From VXPQ01 sp965117025 (GTDB lineage: Bacteria; Bacteroidota; Rhodothermia; Rhodothermales; VXPQ01), in the NCBI GenBank assembly GCA_965117025.1, contig OZ220746.1, positions 1,736,001 through 1,800,000 of the forward strand: a stretch of DNA of 64,000 nt, read 5' to 3'. The stretch's first letter is position 1. Each line of letters begins with the position of its first letter. A program made the translations under genes and the position numbers. Shown piece after piece: positions 1-8,550 of the stretch. A model generated the notes under the pieces. It did no database searches, was not told where the DNA came from, and saw only the letters and a program-made list of their open reading frames with translations.

Positions 1-354
1 CAACTCGTAGATATCCATCTCTTCCACAGGCTGCGCAAACTTACCGCCGGACGCATGTTGTGGCTGCGCGCCACCGGCTCCACGTTCGGCTCCCAGTTCA
101 TCGACACCTTTGTGGTGCTGGGCGTGGCCTTCTGGGGACAACTCAGAATTCAGGACATTCTGGCGATTACGCTGTTCAATTACGCCTACAAGTTTATCAT
201 CGCCGTCGTGATTACGCCCATCATTTATCTGGCGCACTGGGGCATGGACCGGTATCTGGCCCATGACGGCAAAGACACATCTTCGGGGGACGCCGCTGTC
301 GCGATAGCCGGGCAATGCGAAGGAGGCGATCCGGCCGGATCGCAGAGGCCCTAG
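1..354 (+). CDS. yhhQ: Queuosine precursor transporter, C-terminal part (VUT/YhhQ family)
   Basis: The gene runs in from the left edge, in frame from base 1; 117 residues are visible. YhhQ-family inner-membrane proteins import queuosine precursors (preQ0/preQ1) for tRNA modification. The segment LWLRATGSTFGSQFIDT is characteristic of the family, and two hydrophobic helices follow, giving the expected C-terminal half of a six-helix protein. The last 25 or so residues are polar and not family-like. The TAG stop shares the tetranucleotide CTAG with the stop of the convergent ilvE gene. Family assignment is confident; the transported substrate is inferred. Confidence 0.8.
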   Translation, partial: QLVDIHLFHRLRKLTAGRMLWLRATGSTFGSQFIDTFVVLGVAFWGQLRIQDILAITLFNYAYKFIIAVVITPIIYLAHWGMDRYLAHDGKDTSSGDAAVAIAGQCEGGDPAGSQRP

Positions 355-1292
355 TTGACTTCCGCCACTTCGTTGAACGTGCGGTTCACGAACGAGAGCC
401 ACCCGTGCGGGTCGTTTCCCTTTTTAACGACATTGAAGAAGGCTTCCTGCAGTTCTTCGGTGACAGGTCCCCGCCGTCCGCTCCCGATCCGGTGCTTATC
501 GACCGTGCGTATCGGCGTCACCTCGGCTGCCGTACCTGTAAAGAAGAGCTCGTCGGCGATGTAGAGCGCCTCCCGGGGGATGCGCGTTTCCACGATTTCG
601 TACCCGCGTTCCTGTGCCAGGGTTATGACCGTGTCGCGCGTAATGCCCGGAAGAATGGACAGCGCCAGGGGGGTCGTAAGGATTTTTCCGTCCCGAACCA
701 GAAACAGGTTCTCCCCGCTGCCTTCTCCCACGTGCCCGTCGTAGGAAAGCATGATGCCTTCCACGTATCCGTTCAGCACCGCATCCATTTTTGCGAGCGA
801 GGCGTTCAGGTAATTGCCCCCGGCTTTTGCAAGCGCCGGAAAAGTGTTCGGGGCCATGCGGCTCCAGGAAGACACATGGACATCCACCCCTTCACTGAGT
901 GCTTCGGGACCGAGGTATTTTCCCCATTCCCACACGGCGATAACCGTTTCGACCGGGTTGTTCAGCGGATTTACGCCCATCGGCCCCTCTCCGCGGAAGG
1001 ACAACGGACGGATGTAACATTCCCGCATGCCGCTCTCGCGCACCGTCTCGAGCGCCGCTTCCACCAACTCGTCGATGGAGTAGGGAATGTCCATCCGGTG
1101 AATCCGTGCGGACTCGACCATCCGCCGCATATGCTCCCGCAGCCGAAAAACACCCGGGCCGGCGTCCGTGTCATAGCAGCGAATGCCTTCGAACACGGAG
1201 GATCCGTAATGCAGGGCATGGGTCAGCACATGCACTTTGGCGTCTTCGTGCGGCACCAGTTTGCCGTTGAACCAGATAGGGTGCAGAGTCAT
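351..1292 (-). CDS. ilvE: Branched-chain amino acid aminotransferase
   Basis: A 313-residue class IV (fold type IV) PLP aminotransferase, full length for the family. It transfers the amino group between glutamate and the keto acids of leucine, isoleucine and valine in the cytosol. The PLP lysine is predicted at Lys156 in LAKAGGNY, and the C-terminal cofactor region GEGSGENLFLV (about 189-199) is typical. The start MTLHPIWFNGKLV matches the usual N-terminus. It is convergent with the upstream transporter, with overlapping stops. A second branched-chain gene, ilvD, lies near 42.7 kb but not in the same operon. Confidence 0.93.
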   Translation of the reverse strand: MTLHPIWFNGKLVPHEDAKVHVLTHALHYGSSVFEGIRCYDTDAGPGVFRLREHMRRMVESARIHRMDIPYSIDELVEAALETVRESGMRECYIRPLSFRGEGPMGVNPLNNPVETVIAVWEWGKYLGPEALSEGVDVHVSSWSRMAPNTFPALAKAGGNYLNASLAKMDAVLNGYVEGIMLSYDGHVGEGSGENLFLVRDGKILTTPLALSILPGITRDTVITLAQERGYEIVETRIPREALYIADELFFTGTAAEVTPIRTVDKHRIGSGRRGPVTEELQEAFFNVVKKGNDPHGWLSFVNRTFNEVAEVN

Positions 1293-1392
1293 GGGGTACG
1301 CAGGATGGACAAGAGGAATGAATCCTCCGGGAAGTTTTTGAAACGGTGCGAAAAATGCGAACCGCTACGGTACCGTGCAACGAGAAAATCGC

Positions 1393-2124
1393 TCAAAGGT
1401 TCTTGTCGGGCTTCAGTGCGAATCTTCCGATGGTCCAGAGAATTTTCACCGAAGCCTTGATCGTTCCCGAAACGGAGCCGGTTACCTTGGATACACCGAC
1501 CCGGCGCCGGTACGATACGGGTGTTTCCCGGCAGCGCAACCCGGCCCGCACGGCCTTGATCTGCATTTCGACCGTCCACCCGAATGTCTTGTCTTGCATG
1601 GCGAGTTTCTCCAGCGCCTCGAACCGGATGGCGCGGAACGGCCCGAGATCGGTGAACCGGACGCCCCATATCCATCTTATCAGGGAGCAGGCCACGTAGT
1701 TGCCCATCAGCGCCTGGGGCAGCATGGCCCCCGGTTCCCGATCGCCCGTCATGCGGGAGCCGATTACGAAGTCGGCCTCGTCACGCAGGATCGGAGCCAG
1801 CAGGCGCGGCATTTCGCCGGGATAGTCGCTGTGGTCTCCATCCAGAAATACGATAATGTCCGGTTGCCGGCTGCGGGCATATTCGATTCCCCGGAGACAG
1901 GCCCAGCCATATCCCTTGCGGTCCTCGCGCAGGACGGTGGCGCCCGCCGCCCGCGCATGGCGTTCCGTTTCGTCCGTGGATGCATTGTTCACGACAATAA
2001 TCTCTTCGACTTGGCCGCCGGGAATCTCCTTTATGACGCGGCCGATGGCGCGGGCTTCATTGAAGGCCGGAATGATGACCAGCACACGCGGGTCCTTCGT
2101 TTCGATCATAGCGTCCCTGGTCAT
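1393..2124 (-). CDS. Family 2 glycosyltransferase (polyprenyl-phosphate sugar type)
   Basis: A 243-residue GT-A fold glycosyltransferase. The opening strand VLVIIPAFNEARAIG (about 14-28) and the metal-binding DGD around residues 95-97 (FLDGDHSDYPGE) are standard for GT2 enzymes of the dolichyl/undecaprenyl-phosphate mannosyltransferase group. I placed the start at the ATG at 2124 because it overlaps the stop of the upstream lipoprotein gene as ATGA, which suggests translational coupling; longer starts run through that gene. No C-terminal membrane helices are obvious, so the product may be cytosolic and membrane-associated. Donor and acceptor cannot be told from the sequence. Confidence 0.82.
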   Translation of the reverse strand: MTRDAMIETKDPRVLVIIPAFNEARAIGRVIKEIPGGQVEEIIVVNNASTDETERHARAAGATVLREDRKGYGWACLRGIEYARSRQPDIIVFLDGDHSDYPGEMPRLLAPILRDEADFVIGSRMTGDREPGAMLPQALMGNYVACSLIRWIWGVRFTDLGPFRAIRFEALEKLAMQDKTFGWTVEMQIKAVRAGLRCRETPVSYRRRVGVSKVTGSVSGTIKASVKILWTIGRFALKPDKNL

Positions 2125-3188
2125 CGTTTTTGTGGTGTTGGGGCCCGGTAGGGCTCCCATCGGTACAGACGAAGTTCCGGATCGGGGCTCGATACGGCGA
2201 CAGCGATGGCATAGGTTCCGTCCGCGCGGCTTCGGACATCCAGGTCCTGCGGAAAGAACGAGGCGTCCCATGCGTGATCAGGTTCCGTCAGGCGGTGTAC
2301 GAGCCGCCCCGTCCGGTCGAAGGCGTCGATGCGCAGCCAGCCGGCCCGCAGGTTCAGCACGAAGAGCAGATCGTTTTCCGCGGCCGCCGAAGGAGTCAAC
2401 AGGGGCGCCTGGTGGATGTCTCCCAGCATCCAGGAGCGGCTGCGAGCCAGCATCGGGGAATCGAACCCATGCAGCGCGAGCGTGTCGAGCACCCCGTCTT
2501 GTGCGATCACGTCCACCACAGGGCGAAACCCGGAGAGGCTCAGGAGCGAATCGCCCCAGAACCGGAGCATACCCGCATGCCGCCAGTGCGGCCCGGGCAG
2601 AGACTGGCGGGTCGTTGCGTTACCGGATGCGTCGATTCCGGCGACGAACCCTCCGGCCTCCGGGTCGACGCGCTTGTAATAGATGGCGCCGTTTCCGGGA
2701 TTATCTCCGAAGGCGCCGTACACCAGCGCGGTTTCCGAGCGTTCCGGATCCTCTATCGGGACGGTTCCTGTCGGCATGCCGCGGACAAAAAAGTGCATGG
2801 CCGGCGCTTCCGGTGCGAAAACGGCCACCGTGTCTCCGCGTACGCCGGCAAGGTAGGGAATAGGTGGCGTGGCAAAGGTGTCGATCGGCTGCCCCGTCAG
2901 ATCGAAGACGAACACGAGCGCCTGTTCCGCATCGCCCAGATAGACAGGGTCGTTTTGGGCAGGGCCAAAGCGTACGGTCCGGGGATATGCGTCTCCGCGC
3001 TCGTCGCCGATGGAACGGGTCCATGTCAGCGAGAGCGTGTCCATCGGAATCGATGAGGCCAGTGCGCGGGAGAGGGAATCGGCGGGCGTCAGCGCCGTAG
3101 ATTCCTGGCGCCGGCAGGAATAGGGAAGGCAGCCGGACAGGAGCAGCAGCGCGGCGGCTGCGAAGGTGCGTAGACGATGTCCGTTCAT
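2121..3188 (-). CDS. Predicted six-bladed beta-propeller lipoprotein
   Basis: A 355-residue exported protein with a type II signal peptide: positive start, hydrophobic run AAAALLLLSGC and lipidation cysteine at residue 20. The body has repeated short beta segments such as VFVFDLTGQPIDTFATP and LRIDAFDRTGRLVHRL, the pattern of the NHL/6-bladed propeller lipoproteins common in Bacteroidota. Such proteins sit on the outer face of the cell and usually have no known activity. The start overlaps the upstream htrA-like stop by ATGA and its own stop overlaps the glycosyltransferase start, so the three genes are probably one translationally coupled unit. Confidence 0.65.
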   Translation of the reverse strand: MNGHRLRTFAAAALLLLSGCLPYSCRRQESTALTPADSLSRALASSIPMDTLSLTWTRSIGDERGDAYPRTVRFGPAQNDPVYLGDAEQALVFVFDLTGQPIDTFATPPIPYLAGVRGDTVAVFAPEAPAMHFFVRGMPTGTVPIEDPERSETALVYGAFGDNPGNGAIYYKRVDPEAGGFVAGIDASGNATTRQSLPGPHWRHAGMLRFWGDSLLSLSGFRPVVDVIAQDGVLDTLALHGFDSPMLARSRSWMLGDIHQAPLLTPSAAAENDLLFVLNLRAGWLRIDAFDRTGRLVHRLTEPDHAWDASFFPQDLDVRSRADGTYAIAVAVSSPDPELRLYRWEPYRAPTPQKR

Positions 3189-4432
3189 CCGGACTGCCGG
3201 CCAATGCGCATCGTCACCTGCTGGATCGATCCGTTGCGAAAGACGCCGAAACGGACCTGATCTCCAGGCCGGTAATCCTGCATCTTGCCGCTCAGATCTT
3301 CGTGCCCCTGGATGGTTTCTCCTTCCATGGACACAATCACATCGTAGGGTTCGAATCCGGCTTCGTCCGCCGGCGAGTCCCGGTCTATGTCACGTACCAG
3401 CACGCCCTGTTCGGACATCATGCCGAGCGCCTGGGCAATGTCGCGGCTGACTTCGGAGACGTACAGCCCGGTGTAGAATGCCCGGTCGACGCGGCCGTGC
3501 TCACGGAGTTCGTCGACGATACGCTGCACCTTGTAGGCCGGCACGGCGAACCCGATACCTATCGACCCCCCGGTCCGGCTGTAGATCGCCGTGTTCACCC
3601 CAATGACTTTCCCGACGGCATTGACCAGGGGGCCGCCGGAGTTGCCCCGGTTGATGGCGGCATCCGTCTGGATCATGTCGCGGTACACGCGCCCGTCACC
3701 GGGCGATTCGAGGTTGCGCTCCACGGCGCTGACGACGCCGACGGTGACGGTGGGCTGGGCCGCTTCGAAAAGGCCGAAGGGATTGCCCAGCGCGATGACC
3801 CATTCTCCTGCGAAGGCGTTTTCCTCAAGTTCGAATGCAAGGTGAGGCAATGGGTTCTGCGGGTCCACCTTGATCAGGGCGATGTCGGAAACCGGGTCGG
3901 AGCCGATTAGGACGCCTTCCAGGGCCTTACCGTCCGGAAAAGCGACCGTGATCCTTGTCGCGTTGCCTGCGACGTGGTCATTGGTGACGATGTAGCCGTC
4001 GGGCGAGATCACAAAACCCGAACCGAGATTTTCCACCTCCTGCTCGAGTTCCTGCCTCCCGAAGAAGTATTCGAACAAGGGATCGGAGAAGAACGGATCC
4101 TGATACCGGACCTGTTCTATGACGTTGACGCTTACCACGGCGGGGGAGGCCGTCTCCACGGCGCGGGTGATAGCCGTTTGGCGCGATGCCTCGATCTCGG
4201 CCTGGACGGCCCCGGCGCGCAGCACGGATTCCGAATCTTCGGCAGTGGTTTCCTCCGCAGCCGCGTCTTGTTCGGGGACCGCCTGGGATAATGCATTGTG
4301 CTTGCACCCGAATGTACTCAGGAGCAACAGCATGCAGCCGAGAAGGCGCGGTATGGCGAGAGAGATGTGTGTCAAGCGTTTTTCCGGCGCTTTAGCGGCG
4401 CAAGGGGTGGGGAAACGCAGGGGAAAGCGCAT
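3185..4432 (-). CDS. HtrA/DegP-like trypsin-fold serine protease with PDZ domain
   Basis: A 415-residue envelope quality-control protease. The catalytic triad is His153 (VTNDHVAG), Asp183 (VSDIALIKVD) and Ser265 (NRGNSGGPL). One PDZ domain follows at about 315-410, with its glycine-rich middle near EAGFEPYDVIVSMEG. The N-terminus has a hydrophobic run ending LLLSTFGC at Cys43, so it is probably a lipoprotein, which is less common for DegP but known in Bacteroidota. There is one PDZ domain, as in DegS-like enzymes. It is the first gene of an ATGA-coupled run with the propeller lipoprotein and the glycosyltransferase. Confidence 0.92.
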   Translation of the reverse strand: MRFPLRFPTPCAAKAPEKRLTHISLAIPRLLGCMLLLLSTFGCKHNALSQAVPEQDAAAEETTAEDSESVLRAGAVQAEIEASRQTAITRAVETASPAVVSVNVIEQVRYQDPFFSDPLFEYFFGRQELEQEVENLGSGFVISPDGYIVTNDHVAGNATRITVAFPDGKALEGVLIGSDPVSDIALIKVDPQNPLPHLAFELEENAFAGEWVIALGNPFGLFEAAQPTVTVGVVSAVERNLESPGDGRVYRDMIQTDAAINRGNSGGPLVNAVGKVIGVNTAIYSRTGGSIGIGFAVPAYKVQRIVDELREHGRVDRAFYTGLYVSEVSRDIAQALGMMSEQGVLVRDIDRDSPADEAGFEPYDVIVSMEGETIQGHEDLSGKMQDYRPGDQVRFGVFRNGSIQQVTMRIGRQSG

Positions 4433-4484
4433 AGGCCCTTGATTTGCCTGTTACGAGATCGTCCGGGGGGTGGTTTCGGAAGAA

Positions 4485-5315
4485 TCACCCTGCGACTACA
4501 TCCCAAAGGAGCCGTAGCGCCACAATGCCGGCCAGTGCGGCAAACAGCAGTTGCAACATGCGCTGGTTGAGGCGGTGCGCCGTGCGTACGCCCAGCCGGG
4601 CGGTAAACGTAGCCGGTACAGCCAGAAAAAGGCCTCGTATGGCGTCTACATACCCGAGTGTGAGTTCCGGCGTGTTCGCTTCCTGTCCCAACCAGCCGTA
4701 TGCCAGAATGCCGGCCAGGGAAATGAATACGATGGTGGCGCTGGAGGTGCCGGTGGCTATATGCATCGGCAGGCGCAGGAAGTGGTTGTACGCCGGTACG
4801 AGCACGACCCCTCCCCCTACGCCGGCAGCCGAAGCAATGGCGCCCGCAGCAGTCCCCGTACCCGCAAGCATGCCGCCCCCGAGCCGCTGCGGATCGAACA
4901 CATCTTTTTCCGGCTCGGATTCGAAACGCACCACCATGCGCACCACCAGTGCGAGCAGGACAATGCTGAAGACGATCTGGAATGCTTCGCCATCGTACCA
5001 GGGCCGCGTGGTGATCCAGCGGGTCATGACCAGAACGATGGCGGCGCTGAACAGACCGACGATCACGGATACTCTGGGCACGACCGCCTTTTTTCCATAC
5101 TGTACCCAGGCGCTGGCGGCAGCAGTAATCATCGTGCAGAACAGACTCGACCCGATCGTAAGCGGCGCAAGCGCCTCCGGGGAAACGCCTATCTCCTGGT
5201 AATAGAAGAAAAGCACCGGGGCAAAGACGATGCCGCCACCGACCCCGAAAAGCCCCGCCACGAATCCTCCACCGAGGCCGGCAGCTACCAGAAGCACCAG
5301 GTGGACGATATCCAT
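4485..5315 (-). CDS. TauE/SafE family sulfite/organic anion exporter-like membrane protein
   Basis: A 276-residue polytopic membrane protein with about eight helices and the two glycine-rich family repeats GGFVAGLFGVGGGIVFAPVL (near the N-terminus) and ASAAGVGGGVVLVPAYN (middle). TauE/SafE proteins move sulfite, sulfoacetate or similar small anions across the inner membrane; the substrate here is unknown. The ATG at 5315 gives an N-terminus MDIVHLVLLVAAG that begins directly at the first helix; longer in-frame starts would run into the upstream protease gene. It lies 31 bp behind that gene and may be co-transcribed. Confidence 0.85.
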   Translation of the reverse strand: MDIVHLVLLVAAGLGGGFVAGLFGVGGGIVFAPVLFFYYQEIGVSPEALAPLTIGSSLFCTMITAAASAWVQYGKKAVVPRVSVIVGLFSAAIVLVMTRWITTRPWYDGEAFQIVFSIVLLALVVRMVVRFESEPEKDVFDPQRLGGGMLAGTGTAAGAIASAAGVGGGVVLVPAYNHFLRLPMHIATGTSSATIVFISLAGILAYGWLGQEANTPELTLGYVDAIRGLFLAVPATFTARLGVRTAHRLNQRMLQLLFAALAGIVALRLLWDVVAG

Positions 5316-5346
5316 GACGGACAAACCGGTTTTGATCAGAGTATCT

Positions 5347-7005
5347 TTAACGGGGCGCAAGTATCCGGCGGTATGCGGGAAGGTCTTCGAGCAGATGTAC
5401 GGCGGCCAGAATTTGGGCGTCATGGTCGAAGGAGGCGGCAATCTGCGCCGATTGCCCGAAATACCGGGCCAGGATCTCTTCGCGAAGTTGTTTTTTCAGG
5501 TTTTCGCTGTGCCGTTCGAAGGCGGTCTGCTTTTCGAACAACATGACCTCCCGGAGCGCCTCCATTTCGTCCTGCGCCGATTCGTATCCGTTCTCCGTCA
5601 GTTGAGCGTCCAGTGTCTGGAGCGCGTGTTCCGCGTCGGTCCGGTAGGTGAACTGTTCCTCCTCCAGCCATGCCGCAAAGTCCGACAGGATGTCATCGGA
5701 CACGGTAAAGCCGGGCGGGATCGAATCGTTGCGGGCGGCGAAATGGTTCGCATAGAAGAAGAAGGCAGCCCGGCGGACGAGCGCTTTCTCCAGTTCGCTC
5801 TCAGTTTCGAGCGGCGCCGGATGGTCCGGCTCCACCCCGCGGCCGTTGCTGACCGGTCGGCCGTTGCGGGTGGTGAACTGCTGTTGCAATGAATCGGCAA
5901 TCGTTGCTCCGGCGTCTTGCTTCTCGTTGTAATCGATCGCCTGAATGCTTCGACCACTGGGCATATAATACTTCGAGGTGGTCATTTTCAGAGACGTATT
6001 GTACGGCAGCGGCTTGATGACCTGCACCAGCCCCTTCCCGAAGGTGGGCGTGCCGAGCACGACAGCCCGGTCGAGGTCCTGCAGGGCGCCCGACACGATT
6101 TCCGAGGCGGAAGCGGTGATCTCGCCGACCAGCACCACCAGCGGGAGATCCGGCGCGATGGGGGGGCTTGTGCTGCGATAGACCCGCTCGTTCTGGAGGG
6201 TTCGTCCGCGCGTGGACACAATGACGGAACCTGACGGGACGAACAATTGCGTAACCTCTACCGCTTCGTCAAGAAGGCCGCCGGGGTTATCCCGCAGGTC
6301 GATGACGAGTCCCTGCAGCCGTTCCGTTTTTTGCAGGGTTTCTACCGCCTTGCGGAATTCCGAGGCCGCCCCGCGGGCAAACCGGTCGAATTTGATATAC
6401 CCGATGCCCGCCAGGGAGTCTGCAAACCCTGTGAACGACACATTTTTCAGGGTGACCTGCTGGCGGTACAGCAGAAAACGAATGGGTTCGGGCGCTCCCT
6501 CGCGTTCAACGGTGAGTTCGACCGCGGTTCCGGGTTCGCCCCGCATCAGGTTCCGGAGGTCGCTGAGCGTCATGCCGTCGGTCGATTGTCCTTCGATTTC
6601 GATAATGACGTCCCCGGTGCGCACGCCCTGTTTGTACCCGCTCGTTCCCTCGATCGGCTCCACGACGATGATCTTTTCGTTGCGCACATCGATGCTCAGA
6701 CCCACCCCTCCGTAACTGCCCCGCGTGATGATGTGAATCTGCGTATTGTCGGCCTCGTCGATGAACGTGGTATACGGGTCCAGGTCTTCCAGCATGGCAT
6801 GGATACCCACGCGCATGAGTCGTTCGGGATCGGGGCGGTCCACATAGCCGGTAACCAGTTCCTCGTAGACCGAGCCGAAAATCCGGAAACTCTTTCGCAG
6901 CGCAAAGAGATCGTCATCGTCCACTGAAAAGAAACCGGTCGCCAGCACGCCGAGCGCGAGGACGATGAGCGTCGGGCGTTTTTTCATTGCAGGAGGTACG
7001 CGCAT
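5347..7005 (-). CDS. S41 family C-terminal processing protease with PDZ domain
   Basis: A periplasmic tail-specific protease of 552 residues from the ATG at 7005; a second ATG at 6987 would give MKKRPTLIVLALGV as signal peptide and is equally plausible. The PDZ domain is at about 92-180 (SYGGVGLSIDVRNEK). The S41 core follows with the Ser/Lys dyad in TASASEIVSG (Ser299-Ser301 region) and TFGKGLVQ (Lys324). The RDNPGGLLDEAVE segment is the usual strand before the active site. A helical C-terminal tail of about 160 residues extends past the core. It follows tatC by 14 bp on the same strand. Confidence 0.92.
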   Translation of the reverse strand: MRVPPAMKKRPTLIVLALGVLATGFFSVDDDDLFALRKSFRIFGSVYEELVTGYVDRPDPERLMRVGIHAMLEDLDPYTTFIDEADNTQIHIITRGSYGGVGLSIDVRNEKIIVVEPIEGTSGYKQGVRTGDVIIEIEGQSTDGMTLSDLRNLMRGEPGTAVELTVEREGAPEPIRFLLYRQQVTLKNVSFTGFADSLAGIGYIKFDRFARGAASEFRKAVETLQKTERLQGLVIDLRDNPGGLLDEAVEVTQLFVPSGSVIVSTRGRTLQNERVYRSTSPPIAPDLPLVVLVGEITASASEIVSGALQDLDRAVVLGTPTFGKGLVQVIKPLPYNTSLKMTTSKYYMPSGRSIQAIDYNEKQDAGATIADSLQQQFTTRNGRPVSNGRGVEPDHPAPLETESELEKALVRRAAFFFYANHFAARNDSIPPGFTVSDDILSDFAAWLEEEQFTYRTDAEHALQTLDAQLTENGYESAQDEMEALREVMLFEKQTAFERHSENLKKQLREEILARYFGQSAQIAASFDHDAQILAAVHLLEDLPAYRRILAPR

Positions 7006-7019
7006 CGGATCGGGGGAAT

Positions 7020-7898
7020 TTATTCGAGAGCTTTCTCCAATCGTCGTTTCTCGCGCTGCTCCACGTGTTTCGCAATCCATATGGAGAGTTCGTAGAGCCC
7101 CACCATGGGTACAGCCACCAGCAACTGCGAAACGGGATCCGGAGGCGTGAGAATCGCGCCAAGGATCAGGATAGCAATAAGCGCATATTTGCGCCCCTTG
7201 CGCAAGACCGTGGAATCGACAATGCCAATTTTCGACAGAAAAAACATGACCACGGGCAGTTCGAAGAGCAGGCCCACTCCGAACACCCACATGGTTATCA
7301 GGCTGAAATACTTGGTGATGTCGAATTCGTTGACGATCTGTTCGGAAATGACAAAATTTGCGAAGAACTGCAAGGCCATCGGGGTAATGACGCAGTAGCC
7401 GAATCCGACGCCCAGCACGAAGAACCCGGTGGCGAAGAAGGACGCGAAGCGCATACCCTTTTTCTCTTCGGGGTACAGGCCCGGCTCAATGAATTTCCAG
7501 AACTGGTAGATGGCGATGGGCGCGCCGATAATGATGCCGACTACGAACACCGATCCCCAGTAGGCAAAAAACTGTCCGGTTACGGTGCGGTTTTGCAGAA
7601 TCAGCGCCTTCGCCTCGAAGCCGAAGAGCTGATACATGAAGAAGTCCTGTTTCGTGGGGCCGAGAAGAATCTGGTCGATGACGAACTCGTCAAAGATCCC
7701 GCAAAAGATGGCTCCGAGGATGACAGCGCCGATACCCTTCAGAATGCGCCACCGGAGTTCCTCGAGGTGATCGAGAAAGGACATCTCTTCCAGCGCCTCG
7801 GCCAGATCGAATCCGTTCGATGTGCTGCCCCCCCCTTCGATCGCCTGGATCGTTTTCCGGGCAGCAGCGGATGTATTGCGAAATCCGAACAGTCTCAT
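7020..7898 (-). CDS. tatC: Sec-independent protein translocase TatC
   Basis: A 292-residue integral membrane subunit of the twin-arginine translocase, which recognises RR signal peptides and exports folded proteins. The N-terminal motif FLDHLEELRWR (about residues 40-50) is the family hallmark; six helices follow, including the PIAIYQFWKFIEPGLYPEEKK loop region. A 37-residue N-terminal extension before the motif is longer than in E. coli TatC. Several predicted Tat substrates are encoded nearby (a sugar isomerase at 17.3 kb, an agarase-like hydrolase at 18.3 kb and a TRAP binding protein at 26.4 kb), which fits an active Tat pathway. tatA/B are not in this window. Confidence 0.95.
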   Translation of the reverse strand: MRLFGFRNTSAAARKTIQAIEGGGSTSNGFDLAEALEEMSFLDHLEELRWRILKGIGAVILGAIFCGIFDEFVIDQILLGPTKQDFFMYQLFGFEAKALILQNRTVTGQFFAYWGSVFVVGIIIGAPIAIYQFWKFIEPGLYPEEKKGMRFASFFATGFFVLGVGFGYCVITPMALQFFANFVISEQIVNEFDITKYFSLITMWVFGVGLLFELPVVMFFLSKIGIVDSTVLRKGRKYALIAILILGAILTPPDPVSQLLVAVPMVGLYELSIWIAKHVEQREKRRLEKALE

Positions 7899-7901
7899 CG
7901 G

Positions 7902-8501
7902 TTACGCCGGATCGGATTTTTCCTGTTTGTCTTCGCGCAGGTTCAGTTCAAGCAGGGAATCGACCCAAACCCCGTCTTTTTCCACCTGCGCCTTCCCGCC
8001 GCTCCATGCAAAGTTGAAGAGCGTCATGACGCCGGCCACTTCGAACCCGTCCTGCCGGAGTTGTGAAATCGCACGCATGGCGCTCCGCCCGCTGTTAAGG
8101 ATGTCGTCAAGGAGTACGACCGGTACCCGCCGGTCAAGCGGCCCTTCGATGAGCCTGCGGCGTCCATGCGGCTTGCGGCTTTCCCGTACGAAACCTGCCG
8201 AAAACGGCGGGGATCCTTCTGCAGCGAGCACCGAGCATACCATGGCGTATGCGCCGAAGCCGTGACCGGCCACCTGGCATGCTCCCTTGCTGCGGAGGCG
8301 GTCAGCCAGCACCTGTCCGACTTCACCGAACATGCCGGCGTCGAGCATGGGAATGCGTATGTCCAGCAGCCACCCGATAGGCCGCCCCCGGGGATCGGTA
8401 AGGTGCTCTTCCCCGCGCCGGACAAGCGCCCGCTCATACAGGCGGCGGCCCAGGTCGGCCAGATCCGTATGGGTGGATGGGGATGGCGCGCCATTCGACA
8501 T
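7902..8501 (-). CDS. Orotate phosphoribosyltransferase-like protein
   Basis: A 199-residue type I phosphoribosyltransferase. The PRPP-binding loop VVLLDDILNSGRSA lies at about 128-141, and ESRKPHGRRRLIEGPL (107-122) resembles the flexible catalytic loop of PyrE. The family normally has D-D-V-x-T-x-G; here it is DDILNSG, slightly divergent but with the acidic pair kept. It probably converts orotate plus PRPP to OMP in pyrimidine synthesis; pyrD lies at 59.3 kb. Three bases separate it from tatC, so the two are likely co-transcribed. A salvage phosphoribosyltransferase role is the main alternative. Confidence 0.75.
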   Translation of the reverse strand: MSNGAPSPSTHTDLADLGRRLYERALVRRGEEHLTDPRGRPIGWLLDIRIPMLDAGMFGEVGQVLADRLRSKGACQVAGHGFGAYAMVCSVLAAEGSPPFSAGFVRESRKPHGRRRLIEGPLDRRVPVVLLDDILNSGRSAMRAISQLRQDGFEVAGVMTLFNFAWSGGKAQVEKDGVWVDSLLELNLREDKQEKSDPA

Positions 8502-8550
8502 GTGTACGCACGTGGGTTTGGCCTGTGCAGGCAGGACAAGGATACGGGGT

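Noticed and set aside
315..1460. Long plus-strand frame (381 codons) opposite ilvE
   Set aside because: It is Arg/His/Pro-rich, matches no family and lies antisense to a complete aminotransferase. It is a shadow of high-G+C coding DNA.
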